Below are positions 1-9,564 of a stretch of DNA of 64,000 nucleotides, in pieces. A program made the translations under genes and the position numbers. The DNA comes from Echinometra lucunter (lineage: Eukaryota; Echinodermata; Echinoidea; Camarodonta; Echinometridae), in NCBI GenBank assembly GCA_029962745.1, contig CM057151.1, positions 9,859,142-9,923,141 on the forward strand, read 5' to 3'. The stretch's first letter is position 1; the number at the start of each line of letters is the position of its first letter. The notes under the pieces are model-generated. The model was not told the DNA's origin. It saw only the letters and a program-made list of their open reading frames with translations, and did not search any database.

Positions 1-195
1 AAAACTTCATTCCTAAAACCTAATCAATATCAGGTTTGAAATGTAGTGTAGTGGAACTCCAATTTGGGTAACATTGACCTTAAGGGGGCGTTATAGCAGT
101 AAGATAATAGGGGTTAGTTGAGTTACCAGTATTCAGAGGGTTATTCCAGTCCCATGTATCCCCCCTGGTTATTCAGAGGGTTGTTCAACTTCAAA

Positions 196-512
196 CAGGC
201 GCGTAGCCGGGGGGGGGGGGGGATTGGGGGCGGTCGCCCCCCAAAACGCCACCAAAAAAAAAAAGAAAGAAAGAAAATAGGAAGAAAAAAAAGCTTGAGC
301 GAGAAAAGAAAAAGGAAAGAGAACGTGGGAAGAGCGGGAGTAAACAAGGAACAGTGAAAAAGAAACGTCGGAGCTTCCGCCCTAACCCTAACCCTCCCCC
401 CAACCCCCCCCCCCCCCCTAGGGAGCGCGCTTCAGTAAGTGATTCGCACGCGGCGCACGCTTCGCGTGCTCACTACCGCCCCCCCTAAAATGAAATCCTA
501 GCTACGCCACTG
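196..512. mobile_element. Non-autonomous hAT-like element, 317 bp, 8-bp TSD
   Basis: The insertion is flanked by a perfect 8-bp direct repeat ACTTCAAA (188-195 and 513-520). It starts CAGGCGCGTAGC and ends as the complement of CAGTGGCGTAGC, so the terminal inverted repeat is about 12 bp with two mismatches. An 8-bp target duplication plus CAG...CTG ends is the hAT superfamily signature. A G-run follows the left end. The interior holds purine-rich sequence and the block GTCGGAGCTTCC...CCTAAAATGAAATCCTAG, which recurs inside the larger element at 32025-33707, so both belong to one family. There is no transposase. Confidence 0.8.
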
Positions 513-609
513 ACTTCAAATGGTATTGTGAAAAGGACAGATGGGCATCTGTCTGAGTACGCAGATATACTGGACATTATTAAAGTATTGGAATTATTGT
601 ACATGGAGT

Positions 610-848
610 CATGACCGTATGCAGGGGGCGGGGGGGGGGGGGGGGGGAGTTGCCCCACCCCCAAGATATATTTTTAAAAAAACTTCCTCATTTTTACTGA
701 AAATTTTCATAAAATCCACGAAAAATGTGCACCAAAAGCACCCTCATGACCAGCTCAGTGGCTTCCCTCCCTCGCTTTTGAGCTTCTTTGAAAATTTTTA
801 CGCGTCTTTCCCCCCTCCCCCTGGAAAAAAATTCCGCGTACGACCCTG
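610..848. mobile_element. hAT-like MITE, 239 bp, 8-bp TSD
   Basis: A perfect 8-bp direct repeat CATGGAGT (602-609 and 849-856) flanks a segment beginning CATGACCGTATGCAGG and ending as the complement of CAGGGTCGTACGCGGA. The ends are therefore a diverged inverted repeat sharing the CGTA-GC core. A G-tract lies just inside the left end. No coding capacity is visible. The TSD and CA...TG ends suggest hAT; the poor TIR makes the family call less certain. Confidence 0.68.
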
Positions 849-963
849 CATGGAGTATTTGAGGTGATGTAAAGGTGGCTCGGGACCATTTTCAGTTCAC
901 TGTTTCGTTTGATCACCTGTTATGTTGCTGTCGCCCAGCCTCTAACGAACTGATATTTTTGTA

Positions 964-1184
964 TCTACACTCTAAAAAAGGATTGGTCAAAATAACCAAT
1001 GTGTTGATAAATATGTTCCGACCAAGAAAAGTGGTCAAAATAACCAAAGTGTTGGTAGATTTTTAACCAATAATTTTTTGGTAATATTGACCATCATATT
1101 GGTCAATCTTCACCAATATTTTTGGTCGGACACATATTCACCAAGACATTGGTTATTTTGACCTATCCTTTTTTAGAATGTAGA
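964..1184. mobile_element. MITE with ~60-bp terminal inverted repeats
   Basis: The first ~60 bp (TCTACACTCTAAAAAAGG then GGTCAAAATAACCAAT...CCGACCAA) reappear as the reverse complement at the right end (TTGGTCGG...TTAGAATGTAGA) with few mismatches. The centre carries further TTGGT/ACCAA inverted words. No clear target-site duplication was seen, so the superfamily is unassigned. It is too short to encode anything. Confidence 0.8.
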
Positions 1185-1901
1185 CTTTTACTTTCAAAGC
1201 CAAGCCAGTTGGGGCGATTTTAGTCGGAGCACCCAAGGAATATATGTCTTGTTCGTCATCTAATACTTCAACTTTATTTCTTTTTTTTTCAAAGCGTCTC
1301 TTTGTACTTGTTTCTCGTCACCCTCTACTATATTGTAATGACTTTATGCTACCGTGCCATTATAGTAACTAAGAGCATATAGGAGCTTGGAAATACACGT
1401 TTCAGAAAAGTCTTTAAGGTTATACTATCTCATGATCATAATAAAAACGCTCGGTTTTTTATTGTGATATATAACTTAAATGACTTTTTATAACGTATAT
1501 CACTTATATCTATATATTACATGATAAAGAGTGAAGGACTGATATAAATACTGCAGAGACATATTGAGAATGGTAACTAATGTGAAGATCTGATTGAGAA
1601 TTGAGGAGAGTAATGATAAAAGGCAATGGGCTGTTCAGGAATCTCTACGTTTTGCACTTTAACTGTTCGTATTTCAAAAAAGGGAAAGGGGAGGGGAAGG
1701 GGTCAATAGAAAAGAAATAATTCAGATAAAAATTACGGGGTTGATGGCACAGAGGCGCATCTTGCCCATCATTCCCATTCCCGAGTGCAATCAAGGGGAG
1801 TGACTGGGTAATACTTTTTCTCTCATGCGGTCCGACGAGAATCTTGGCAAAGTGTGTTACAACTTCTTAAATATAAAGAACACATCGATCTTTGATGTCG
1901 A
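1185..1901. other. No gene recognised
   Basis: AT-rich sequence between two mobile elements. I see no exon, RNA gene or repeat that I can name. Confidence 0.5.
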
Positions 1902-1909
1902 TCTATGTA

Positions 1910-2645
1910 CAGGGGCGTCGCTAGACTTTTTGAATGGGGGGGGGGGGGTGTAGAGGCCAGATTGCCGACAAATAATGCCACCGATTGTCGACGACCAACG
2001 TCGATAAATTCAACCTTATAAAGCCCACTGAGGCATGTTCAGTATTGTGCACCTCTATCATATTTTCCTTTTGAAGTATATATTTGCTCACCTCACTTGC
2101 CGAATGTGTTTGTTTTCCGAAAACATCCTGTATCTAAATATAATACGAGCGAGCGCAGCGAGCGAGGAAAAATATACACTCTCTTTCGTACTTAAGTGAT
2201 AGTTCTTCATCAAACTACAAGGTGGACTTAAAGATATCTAAATTATATATTTGGTCACCTCTCTGGCCTGATTCATTCGGTTTAAGAGACCATCCTAAAT
2301 CTTAATACTATACGAGCAAGCGCAGCGAGCGAGGTAAAAGTCTATTTTTCATGGTAGAAGTGACAATGCTTTATCCAAATAAACGATGGTATTAACTATG
2401 AGATATCTAACTTATACAGGTACATTTGGTCACCTCACTTGTCGAATTCGTTTGCTTTCCCAAATCCATCTTGTAATTGAATATTGTACGAGCGAGCGTA
2501 GCGAGCGAGGGAAAATACATATGTACTCCTTTGCATGATAGAAGTGAAAGTTCTTGATCAAAATACATGATGGGCCTTTAAGATATCTATTTTGATTTTG
2601 GTCACCTCTCTTATCTAATTCATTTGCTTTCTAGCGACGCCCCTG
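1910..2645. mobile_element. Non-autonomous hAT element, 736 bp, perfect 15-bp TIR and 8-bp TSD
   Basis: The left end CAGGGGCGTCGCTAG (1910-1924) is the exact reverse complement of the right end CTAGCGACGCCCCTG (2631-2645). The flanks are a perfect 8-bp direct repeat TCTATGTA (1902-1909 and 2646-2653). These are textbook hAT termini. The inside is not a transposase but about three diverged tandem units of 167-176 bp, each with a near-palindromic motif of GAGC words (2146-2166, 2313-2333, 2489-2509) followed by a TTGGTCACCTC stretch. Termini and interior show few signs of decay, suggesting a fairly recent insertion (inference). Confidence 0.9.
2050..2630. repeat. Tandem ~170-bp repeat, three units, inside hAT element
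   Basis: Three diverged copies each contain GGTCACCTC, a thymine-rich part, the motif CGAGCGAGCGNAGCGAGCGAG and an AAGATATCTA segment. Motif starts are 167 and 176 bp apart. Confidence 0.75.
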
Positions 2646-2653
2646 TCTATGTA

Positions 2654-4170
2654 CCTTGACTGCCGAGAGGGAATCTATGTACGACTTTGTGTATTCAATA
2701 ATTGTATTTACAAACAAATGTAGGAATGATATGATATTTTCAGTAAAAACCTGGGAGAGGTAATGTCCCTAATACAAATTATATAAATCATAAAATTCAT
2801 GATTTTCCATAGTTTCCCCTTTCATCTTGATACCACATTTTACCCTTCAAACTTTTTAAAAATCGATATGAAAGGAAAATTTTCCTCCTACACCAGTCTG
2901 CCCAGTATACCTTGGAAAAGTAAGGAGATAATAGTGAGTATATGTTTCATAATGAAATAAAAGCCCATAACGATACACATAATCTTTACATATCTCATTT
3001 CATTTGAAGGGAGGAAAAGTATCAAAGCTTACTTCAGTTCAAGGGTTCACCTTACAACATTTTTCTTCTTCTTAACCATGCCAATATCCCATCTGCTTCC
3101 CAGATGTACATCCTTACTCGTTCCTTTTCAATTCAAATCGGTTTTATTTCTAAAACAGTGAAAATCATTTTTAAAAAGGGAGCAAAACATATAATTATAG
3201 GCGTATTATGCTAAAGAAAGGAAGCTAACTTTAAAAAGAGGAGCTTTATGTCATCGAGTAAATACATAATGAATGAAGGAAGAAGACCAAACAGAATAAT
3301 GATGAAAGAAAAGAATGTTTACTGATAAGTGAACCAATGAGAGAAAAGGTCAATTTATCTTTCTATTATCGATGTAAAATCTGAATATTTTCAAAATCTT
3401 TCAAGTTGAATTCCCTCCGATCCGGCCCATGCACCAGTCCAGCTATGGCCCCCGAAGGCCGCACGCCTGTAAATAGATCCGGACATTGACATCATAGTTG
3501 AAAAAATATTCATATAAAATCAGAGATACATAGTTGAACACTGTGTTTCATATGTGCATAGAGAGGGATAATTAATGGTTTAGATCAGTCCCATGAGAGA
3601 GCAGCAGTTGGTCCCAGGTGGATTTTAAAGGGACTTTATTAGTGTGGCAAAAAGCCTTACAACTACTGGAGCTTTGACCAAGTTTTTGTTAGTCTGAGAT
3701 TCAGCCCCTCTACCGAGAAAAAATGCTGAAAAACACCCCTTCATATTTTCAGCAATTAAAGAATAATGTGTGAACTTTTAAAGACAAAAGTTTCAATGCT
3801 GCCATTATAAACACCTTTTTTTTTCATGAATTTATCAAATTCCATTTTTAACATAGGGGCCTAGGGGGAAATATTTACAGGCGTGCGACCTCAAGAGAGT
3901 CGTGCGAACGCCATCTACCGGTTGTACTGTGCTAATGTTGTGTAGTTTATACATGCACACACTGTATGACTGCTGTTTGTAGCTGAGGGATCGCGGAGCA
4001 GCCTTCCGGATGTTTTTCAAGATATTTCCAGACTACTAACTGTTAGTACTAGGCTAAATACCTGCTTATATACAATTTAGCATACGGAACCATTGATACA
4101 GTGCTTGTGCTTCTTACGCAGCCAGATCTACATGTATTTTTGGACCAGAGTAACAGTTAGAACTTGAAAG
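2654..4170. other. Upstream region of the LYSMD-like gene, no exon recognised
   Basis: AT-rich intergenic sequence leading to the start codon at 4171. The 5' UTR and promoter must lie here or just upstream, but I cannot place a transcription start. No named repeat is seen. Confidence 0.4.
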
Positions 4171-4338
4171 ATGGCGAGTGTTGCCCTGAAGAGTGAAACA
4201 ACCCGTCTGGGTTTGGCCAACAAGAACTATGGACGCTCGTATGGTGCTACAATGAAATCACAACAAGAGACATTTATCCAACATGAAATACAGCCAGGGG
4301 AAACGCTACAGGGAATTTCCATTAAATATGCAGTGCCG
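4171..4338 (+). CDS. LysM domain protein, LYSMD1/2-like, coding exon 1
   Basis: The exon encodes residues 1-56. The start ATG at 4171 is preceded by an in-frame TGA at 4165-4167, so it is the first possible Met unless another exon splices in upstream. Residues 1-36 are a polar leader with no signal peptide. The first half of a LysM domain begins near residue 37 (QHEIQPGETLQGISIKYAVP), with the conserved G-(E/D)-T-L and I-x-x-K-Y. The exon ends CCG followed by the donor GTAAGA, in phase 0, which splits the LysM domain. LysM modules in bacteria and plants bind N-acetylglucosamine polymers. Animal LYSMD1 and LYSMD2 are small intracellular proteins of poorly known role, so function here is inference. 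It joins 9252-9564 across a 4.9-kb intron full of transposons. Confidence 0.9.
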
Positions 4339-4515
4339 GTAAGATTTTAAACCAGGCATATTTGATCTGGATGGAATAGCAGTTGAGTTTATATCAACAT
4401 GATTTGATTAAAAATCTTGAACTAACGTCAGAGACTGCCTAACTCATGTAACTAGCTGTTATTGTGTTAACTTTATCATGGTTATTTAGTCTATATTGCC
4501 GTTATTTTTAAAGTA

Positions 4516-5253
4516 GGGACCGGAACGCGCGTGTGCCATTCGTACTGTGTAGAGATCGGCAGAGACAGCCAAGACTTCAGGGTATGTGACAAGTCCAAAA
4601 TTGAGTTCAAAAGGACTTTAAAATATTTTTATTTTAATCAGGTAATTATGTTCTAATATATTACACTGTCCTCTCGGCTTTCAAACTTGTGGTTATGTGG
4701 ATTGTGGTGTAAATCATTTTGATTTTGGCCAGAAATGTTCTCAAATTCACAAATGTTTCATCCATGAATCTTGTGCAGATCGTCCCCCTCGCCGCCGACT
4801 CTGCCACTAGCACACGTACATGTATGGTCGGGGGTCCTAAAGCTACGCACCATACAAATCACATACACGTGCAATGCGACGCGTTCAAATCGGGTTAAAA
4901 TACACACGTGATACATACAGTCAATTTCAATATCAATATTTGCATTCATTTACTGCATGTGCGTAGCTTTAGGACCCCTTCATTTTTCCAAACAAAATTT
5001 GACACCAGCATAGATATCGACCTGAAAATGTGCATTATTGACATTCACCCCTCGTAATTTTCTCCACAAATCAATTTTTGAATATGTAGAATCAAGATAT
5101 AGAAATGAAATTTGCACAAACAAATGATTTTTGTGACTTTTAGCTGCTGAAAACAAAGTGCGTAGCTTTAGGTCCCCCCATCATACACTGCCACTGGCTG
5201 CATATTTGCTTGCACACAAATGAATACATGTATGCGCGCGTGTTCCGGTCCCC
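4516..5253. mobile_element. TA-flanked inverted-repeat element in LYSMD intron 1
   Basis: The left end GGGACCGGAACGCGCGTG and the right end (reverse complement GGGGACCGGAACACGCGCG) form a TIR of about 20 bp with one indel. TA dinucleotides abut both ends (4514-4515 and 5254-5255). This fits a Tc1/mariner-like or other TA-targeting MITE, but the flanks are too short to be sure. The interior contains another nested inverted-repeat unit. Confidence 0.6.
4831..4978. mobile_element. Nested MITE with perfect 20-bp inverted repeats
   Basis: GGGGTCCTAAAGCTACGCAC (4831-4850) is perfectly complementary to 4959-4978. A third copy in the same orientation as the right arm lies at 5159-5178 with one mismatch. 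Either this is a 148-bp foldback unit plus a duplicated end, or the outer pair 4831/5178 are the true termini and the middle copy is internal. Confidence 0.6.
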
Positions 5254-5286
5254 TATTCTCCGGGTTTGCTGTAGTGTAGGGCCTAA

Positions 5287-5805
5287 CCCCGCTTTCAGAC
5301 GAGACAGTTCTCGTATCGATGTACGATGTATGGATATATGACGTATGGATAAAGGACGTTTTTTAGCGTCTGAATGCTCTTATATTGATACGTCGTTTCA
5401 GTATACGACGTATATCAAAATGATGGTTTGGGCATCGTTTCGTACGATTATCCTATATCCATACGATGTAAATTCACGTCTGAATGCTCTCATATCCGTA
5501 CGTCATATAAGTAGGCGGGACTTATTTGCAACGCGCGCTTAGGGCCCAACCCCTAACTATGAGTCCAGCACAACGCCCGCAACACAAACACGAAGCGCAA
5601 AGCCCGCATGAAGTTCATACTGCGCAAGAAACTCTTTCATATTCATGAGTTTCCCACGAAAGTTCGACTGAGCGTGAGGTACGTCTGAATGCTCCTATAC
5701 GATTATCGGATAACAGGGCGTTGCATCTGAATGGTCTCATATCAATACGTCGTATATCCATACGTTGTATGAATATACGATAAGTTGGTACGTCTGAAAG
5801 CGGGG
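5287..5805. mobile_element. PIF/Harbinger-like MITE, 519 bp, TAA TSD
   Basis: CCCCGCTTTCAGACG at the left end is exactly inverted at the right end (CGTCTGAAAGCGGGG), and both ends are flanked by TAA (5284-5286, 5806-5808). A 3-bp TWA duplication is typical of PIF/Harbinger. Inside, CGTCTGAATGCTC-like words recur several times among TACGTCGTAT-like near-palindromes. There is no coding capacity. Confidence 0.75.
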
Positions 5806-6434
5806 TAATAAAAGTGAAATATTGATCTGTTGATGTTGAACTAACTTAGAATAGATCTGTAGGACTGTATTGTAATGTTATCTGTCATGTCGTGCATGAT
5901 TGGTTTGGAGCTACATGTACTAGGCCTACATGTAGATCTAGATCTACATCATACTTACATGTAACTTGTTCGTGAGAGCTAAATTGGTTAATTCATCCCT
6001 TCTTCTTTTTGAGTACATTCCACTTGGTGTATCGTCGTTCTGCCATATGGGTGCCATGCCAAGTGCTGAGACTCCTGAGTATTCACAGTGGATTTAAAAA
6101 GGCTACAGATATTTTTCACAAAATTTACATGTAGACTACTACATGACTAGCTATGCCCAGCGGGCATAGCCAAATCTTGCGAATTCATGACAAAAAGTGC
6201 AACAACATCGCGTATGTGATGAAGCCGAATTCTCTCAGCTGCAAAAGTGACATAATCTTAAAATTGTCTTGCCGAAGACGCCCACAATCATTAGGTTGAT
6301 TATTATGGCACTAAGGATGAAGACCTAAGTTACTTGACCCATCCTGTATCACTCCATTCAGTTGCTATTTACAAGTCATTTTTTTTGTTTTTTTTATAAT
6401 TTTTTTTAAAAAGATGCCAAATGATGATGATGGG

Positions 6435-6725
6435 TTACTTGCTGACCCTTGACACAGATGCGTCAAGAGTCGAAGCGGCCACTGCTTCCTCTGGCAAGCA
6501 GTTCCAGTCCTTTATGGTCCTTGGTAGGAACTTCTGTATTGTGTTCTGCAAGTGACAAGGCGGAACCGTTGGCTGTGTGAACGTCGCTGTCGGGATGGTA
6601 GTGGGGCGAGCTTTGAATGGATTATCGGGCAGTGGGCAAGGTTGTTGTTAATCCTGAAGAGCATGGAGAGGCGTAAAATCTTCCTGCGCTGCTCCTGCTC
6701 CAACTATAGAGGTCGGCAGCCACAT
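6435..6725 (-). pseudogene. Non-LTR retrotransposon reverse transcriptase, C-terminal fragment
   Basis: Read on the minus strand, one frame gives the block QRRKILRLSMLFRINNNL. After a frameshift near 6540 it gives KFLPRTIKDWNCLPEEAV and ends at a TAA (6435-6437). The pattern of an RT thumb-region helix, then a RTIKDWN-LPEE motif close to the C terminus, is typical of jockey/CR1-group non-LTR elements and the host-like fragments they leave. It is 5'-truncated and frameshifted, hence a pseudogene. It lies inside the Helitron-like element, either as a nested insertion or as captured sequence. Confidence 0.7.
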
Positions 6726-6799
6726 AAATTTGCACAGCTCACCATACCAATGGCACTCCCCTGTGTGGGACATTGTGTTCTTCACAAGACCTCACCATC

Positions 6800-7212
6800 A
6801 CTATGAAGATATAACTTAAGAACCATTTGACAGATTGGCTTCAAACTTGGCTAATGTATGCACATGGAAAGGACAATGATCTGATTAGATTTTGGGGTCA
6901 CAAGGTCAAAGGTCATAGAGGTCATTATGTACATAGAAATGGTTTGTTTTCACCATAACTCAACAACCATTTGACCGATCAACCTCAAACTTGGCACAGG
7001 TATGCATATGGGAGGGACAATGATCTGATTAGATTTTGGGGTCTCAAGGTCAAAGGTCATAGAGGTCATTACATAGAAATGGTTCGTTCTTGTGATAACT
7101 CAGTAACCATTTGACGGTTCAACAAAATTGGCTCATGTATGTATATGGAAAGGGCAATGCTCTCATTAGATTTGGGGGTCACAAGGTCAGAGGTCAAGGT
7201 CAAAGATGTCAT
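6800..7212 (+). repeat. ~140-bp tandem repeat with AGGTCA direct repeats
   Basis: The units share AACCATTTGA (6821, 6965, 7105; spacing 144 and 140 bp), GATCTGATTAGATTTTGGGG and a purine-rich end. Units 1 and 2 contain AGGTCA-A-AGGTCA (6903-6915 and 7047-7059), which is a DR1-type nuclear receptor element, plus a third AGGTCA three bases on. Unit 3 has AGGTCA at 7184, 7191 and 7197. Similar repeats are widespread inside invertebrate Helitron-type elements. Confidence 0.8.
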
Positions 7213-7312
7213 TGTATAAATGAAAATAAATCAACATGAAGTGCCATTTATTTCTGATTTGGTAATGGCGGAGGCATAAATTTCGACCACGCGTGGTCGA
7301 AGATTCATCTAG

Positions 7313-7769
7313 TTTTTTTTTTTATAGATTTTTAATATTTACCATTGCTTTGTCATGTTTTGAACATGTCACCGAAGAACGCGGAATTTAAAGTTCAGAA
7401 CACTGAAGAACACGGAATTTGCATTTTAGAAAACGGAAAACCGGGGACTCTAGGTTAAAGCAAACAAATATTGCATGCATGCTTGAAGACCATTTTGTAG
7501 GTTTGTCCTGGGACAAGGAGGAAGGGATGTTTGATAAAATTGTCACTTTAGCAGCTTGACACATACACACCGTACTAAAAAGAGAAAGGATAATTGAAAT
7601 AACCAAGAAGAATGATAGAATATGATAGAGGTACACAAAGAATAGTTTTTGTGCAGGCAAGGCAGAGAAGCATTTCATGATATTTTACTTGCCGTTCTGT
7701 AGCTTAGCAGTTTGGGACGATAAGGAGTATGAACTATGAAGAAAATGAAAACAAGTGAAACCCTATGGA

Positions 7770-7809
<40 letters not shown>

Positions 7810-8183
7810 TGTAAGCAATCATCATCCTTCCTTAAAATGATACCGCAAGAGATATTGTCATTTAAGAAAAAGAAAAAGAAAAAATTATTAATAAAAAATG
7901 ATTGTTGGAGTTGTAAATAACTGTCTACTTCACTTCCTTTGTACAATATACCATATATTGCACCTGGTTGTCATTGCATGGTTTAGTTTAGTTTCATTTC
8001 TGGTTCTGTACTTAGTCACATCCTGACATCAATAGACAGGTTAGTGTGTTTGTGACAGTTATTTGCCATTGTAATTGAGTTCCTAATGTAGGTATTTATG
8101 ACCCATTGATGAAAAGACAGTTTACTAAGTCTGTATACTTTGCAGGGTGAGCAAATGGGCTGTTGACTAATGTACTGTAGGTA
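7313..8183. other. LYSMD intron 1, simple repeats only
   Basis: AT-rich intron sequence. It includes a (TA)n microsatellite at about 7770-7806. No exon or RNA gene is recognised. Confidence 0.5.
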
Positions 8184-8184
8184 G

Positions 8185-8356
8185 TGAAACCTGTTTCTAA
8201 AGACCACCCAAAAGGAGACAAGAAAAGTGGTCTTTGTGAGCAGTGGCCTTCATATACATCACTGTACAAGGGGAAAAACAAATTTTTCAAGGGAAACAAA
8301 AATTGTGGTTTGTATGGACCAAAGTGGTCCTTCTATGGTCACTGAAGCAGGTTCAA
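8185..8356. mobile_element. Short inverted-repeat MITE
   Basis: GAAACCTGTTTCTAAAGACCACC at the left is matched in reverse complement by the right end (GTGGTCC...GGTCACTGAAGCAGGTTCAA). The arms are diverged and interrupted. Target duplication is not clear. Confidence 0.55.
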
Positions 8357-8964
8357 GTGTAGTACAATACATGTATGATTGAAAGCCTGTTTGTCTTATG
8401 TTGGTAAAAAAAAACTTCATTGGCACTTCACATACACTGTACCTGCAATGAAAAGATTATAACCCAATGCTCACAGACCACATGACATGTAGTTGTGTGA
8501 TGTCATCTCAAATATTCTTACTAAAACTGGGATTGGTATTTTCTTTGTTCTTTGAATTCATTATGAGAAACTATAAACCAAAGAAACTTTGAGTCAGTTT
8601 TATTGAAGTCAGGCTATTTCAGTATAGAAATACATTTAGGTACATGTATGGGTCAGGATATGTTTTATTACAATGTATGTATCTCTCCCGTGATGTCTGG
8701 CCTTAACTTTCCGCGACAAGATAGGATGTTAAGTAAAATTTATTTTAAGTCCCAGATGTACAACTTTTTATATGTACCGTCCTATCGCTGTACCACAACA
8801 AAACAAAATTGCTTCTTTAAGCTACAAGTACAAGCCAAATCAGTGCTGTCTGATCTAGCACTTTTTGTACCAATTTGTCAGTGAGATGTTATTTCTTTTT
8901 GAGCTACTCAACTCAGTGTTGATGTAATGACATCACAGTGAACCAAGCTGTGCAGAGTGCATAA

Positions 8965-9110
8965 AATTTGCCGTTTTGTAGCTGTTTTGTAGCCGTTTCG
9001 TGTACAATTTCCTATGGAGAAATCTAAGTGGACAAAATTCGCCGTTTTCTAGCCGTTTTCAAAAGGGCTACAAAACGGCTACAAAACGGCTACAAAACAG
9101 CTAGTTGCTC
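8965..9110. repeat. Inverted GTAGCCGTTTT repeat
   Basis: The word TTTTGTAGCCGTTT is repeated on the + strand in the left half and its complement AAACGGCTACAAAA is repeated three times in the right half (about 9065-9105). The segment could form a foldback. It sits about 150 bp upstream of LYSMD exon 2. Confidence 0.65.
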
Positions 9111-9251
9111 ACTGTGCATGTTTGTATAAGATATGAAAATCATTTTTTAAATGTAAAATCATGTGCAATTGGGCATATTTTGCAGTATATCTTGATTCTT
9201 CTTGATAAACCAAGTGAATGAATGAATGAATGAATGCTTTTCGTTTTCCAG

Positions 9252-9564
9252 GTGGAACAAATCAAACGAGCCAACAAGCTCTTCAACAATGACATCTTCA
9301 TGAGGAAATCACTCAGTATACCAGTTGGAGACCAACCACTTCCTGCCAATGTCCTCGAAAGCGCCACAGCCACAGCCAACGGTAGTCCAGCCAGGAGGGG
9401 TCCTCCTACTGCTAAGAGGAGAGACGGTAGTTCTGATGATGAGGATGAGAATGGAGGCAAGGTGGAGGAGGATGATAGAGATGTTACCATGGATTTCTTT
9501 AACCGTATTGACAGACAAGTGAGGGAGAAGAAGCACAACCTCAAGAAGATAGAGAAAATAGCAG
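9252..9564 (+). CDS. LysM domain protein, LYSMD1/2-like, coding exon 2
   Basis: The acceptor TTTTCCAG precedes GTG at 9252 and the donor GTAGGA follows 9564. The exon starts in phase 0, matching exon 1, and ends with one extra base. It encodes residues 57-160. VEQIKRANKLFNNDIFMRKS with SIPV completes the LysM domain; the motif (V/M)EQIKRAN-L is highly typical of animal LYSMD proteins. Next come a proline/alanine-rich linker with RR/KRR (82-115), an acidic serine stretch (116-133), and MDFFNRIDRQV with a lysine-rich helix (about 134-160), which corresponds to the conserved DFL-(R/K)-LD-QI block of LYSMD1/2. There is no transmembrane segment up to this point, unlike LYSMD3/4. Confidence 0.93.

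Larger units (their letters stand above)
6147..7312 (+). mobile_element. Probable non-autonomous Helitron/Helentron
   Basis: The right end has the classic Helitron 3' layout: a perfect 18-bp palindrome TCGACCACGCGTGGTCGA (7283-7300), an 8-nt spacer, then CTAG (7309-7312) followed by T. The left end starts CTAG and carries a perfect hairpin GCTATGCCC-AGC-GGGCATAGC (6150-6170). The inside holds a decayed reverse-transcriptase fragment and about three ~140-bp units. No target-site duplication is expected for Helitrons. The 5' boundary is less certain than the 3' boundary. It lies in LYSMD intron 1. Confidence 0.62.

Noticed and set aside
378..395. CCCTAACCCTAACCCT, telomere-like
   Set aside because: Only two to three imperfect units inside a hAT-like element; not a telomere.
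141..403. Open frames rich in Phe/Pro or Lys/Gly
   Set aside because: Low-complexity purine tract and G-run in a mobile element.
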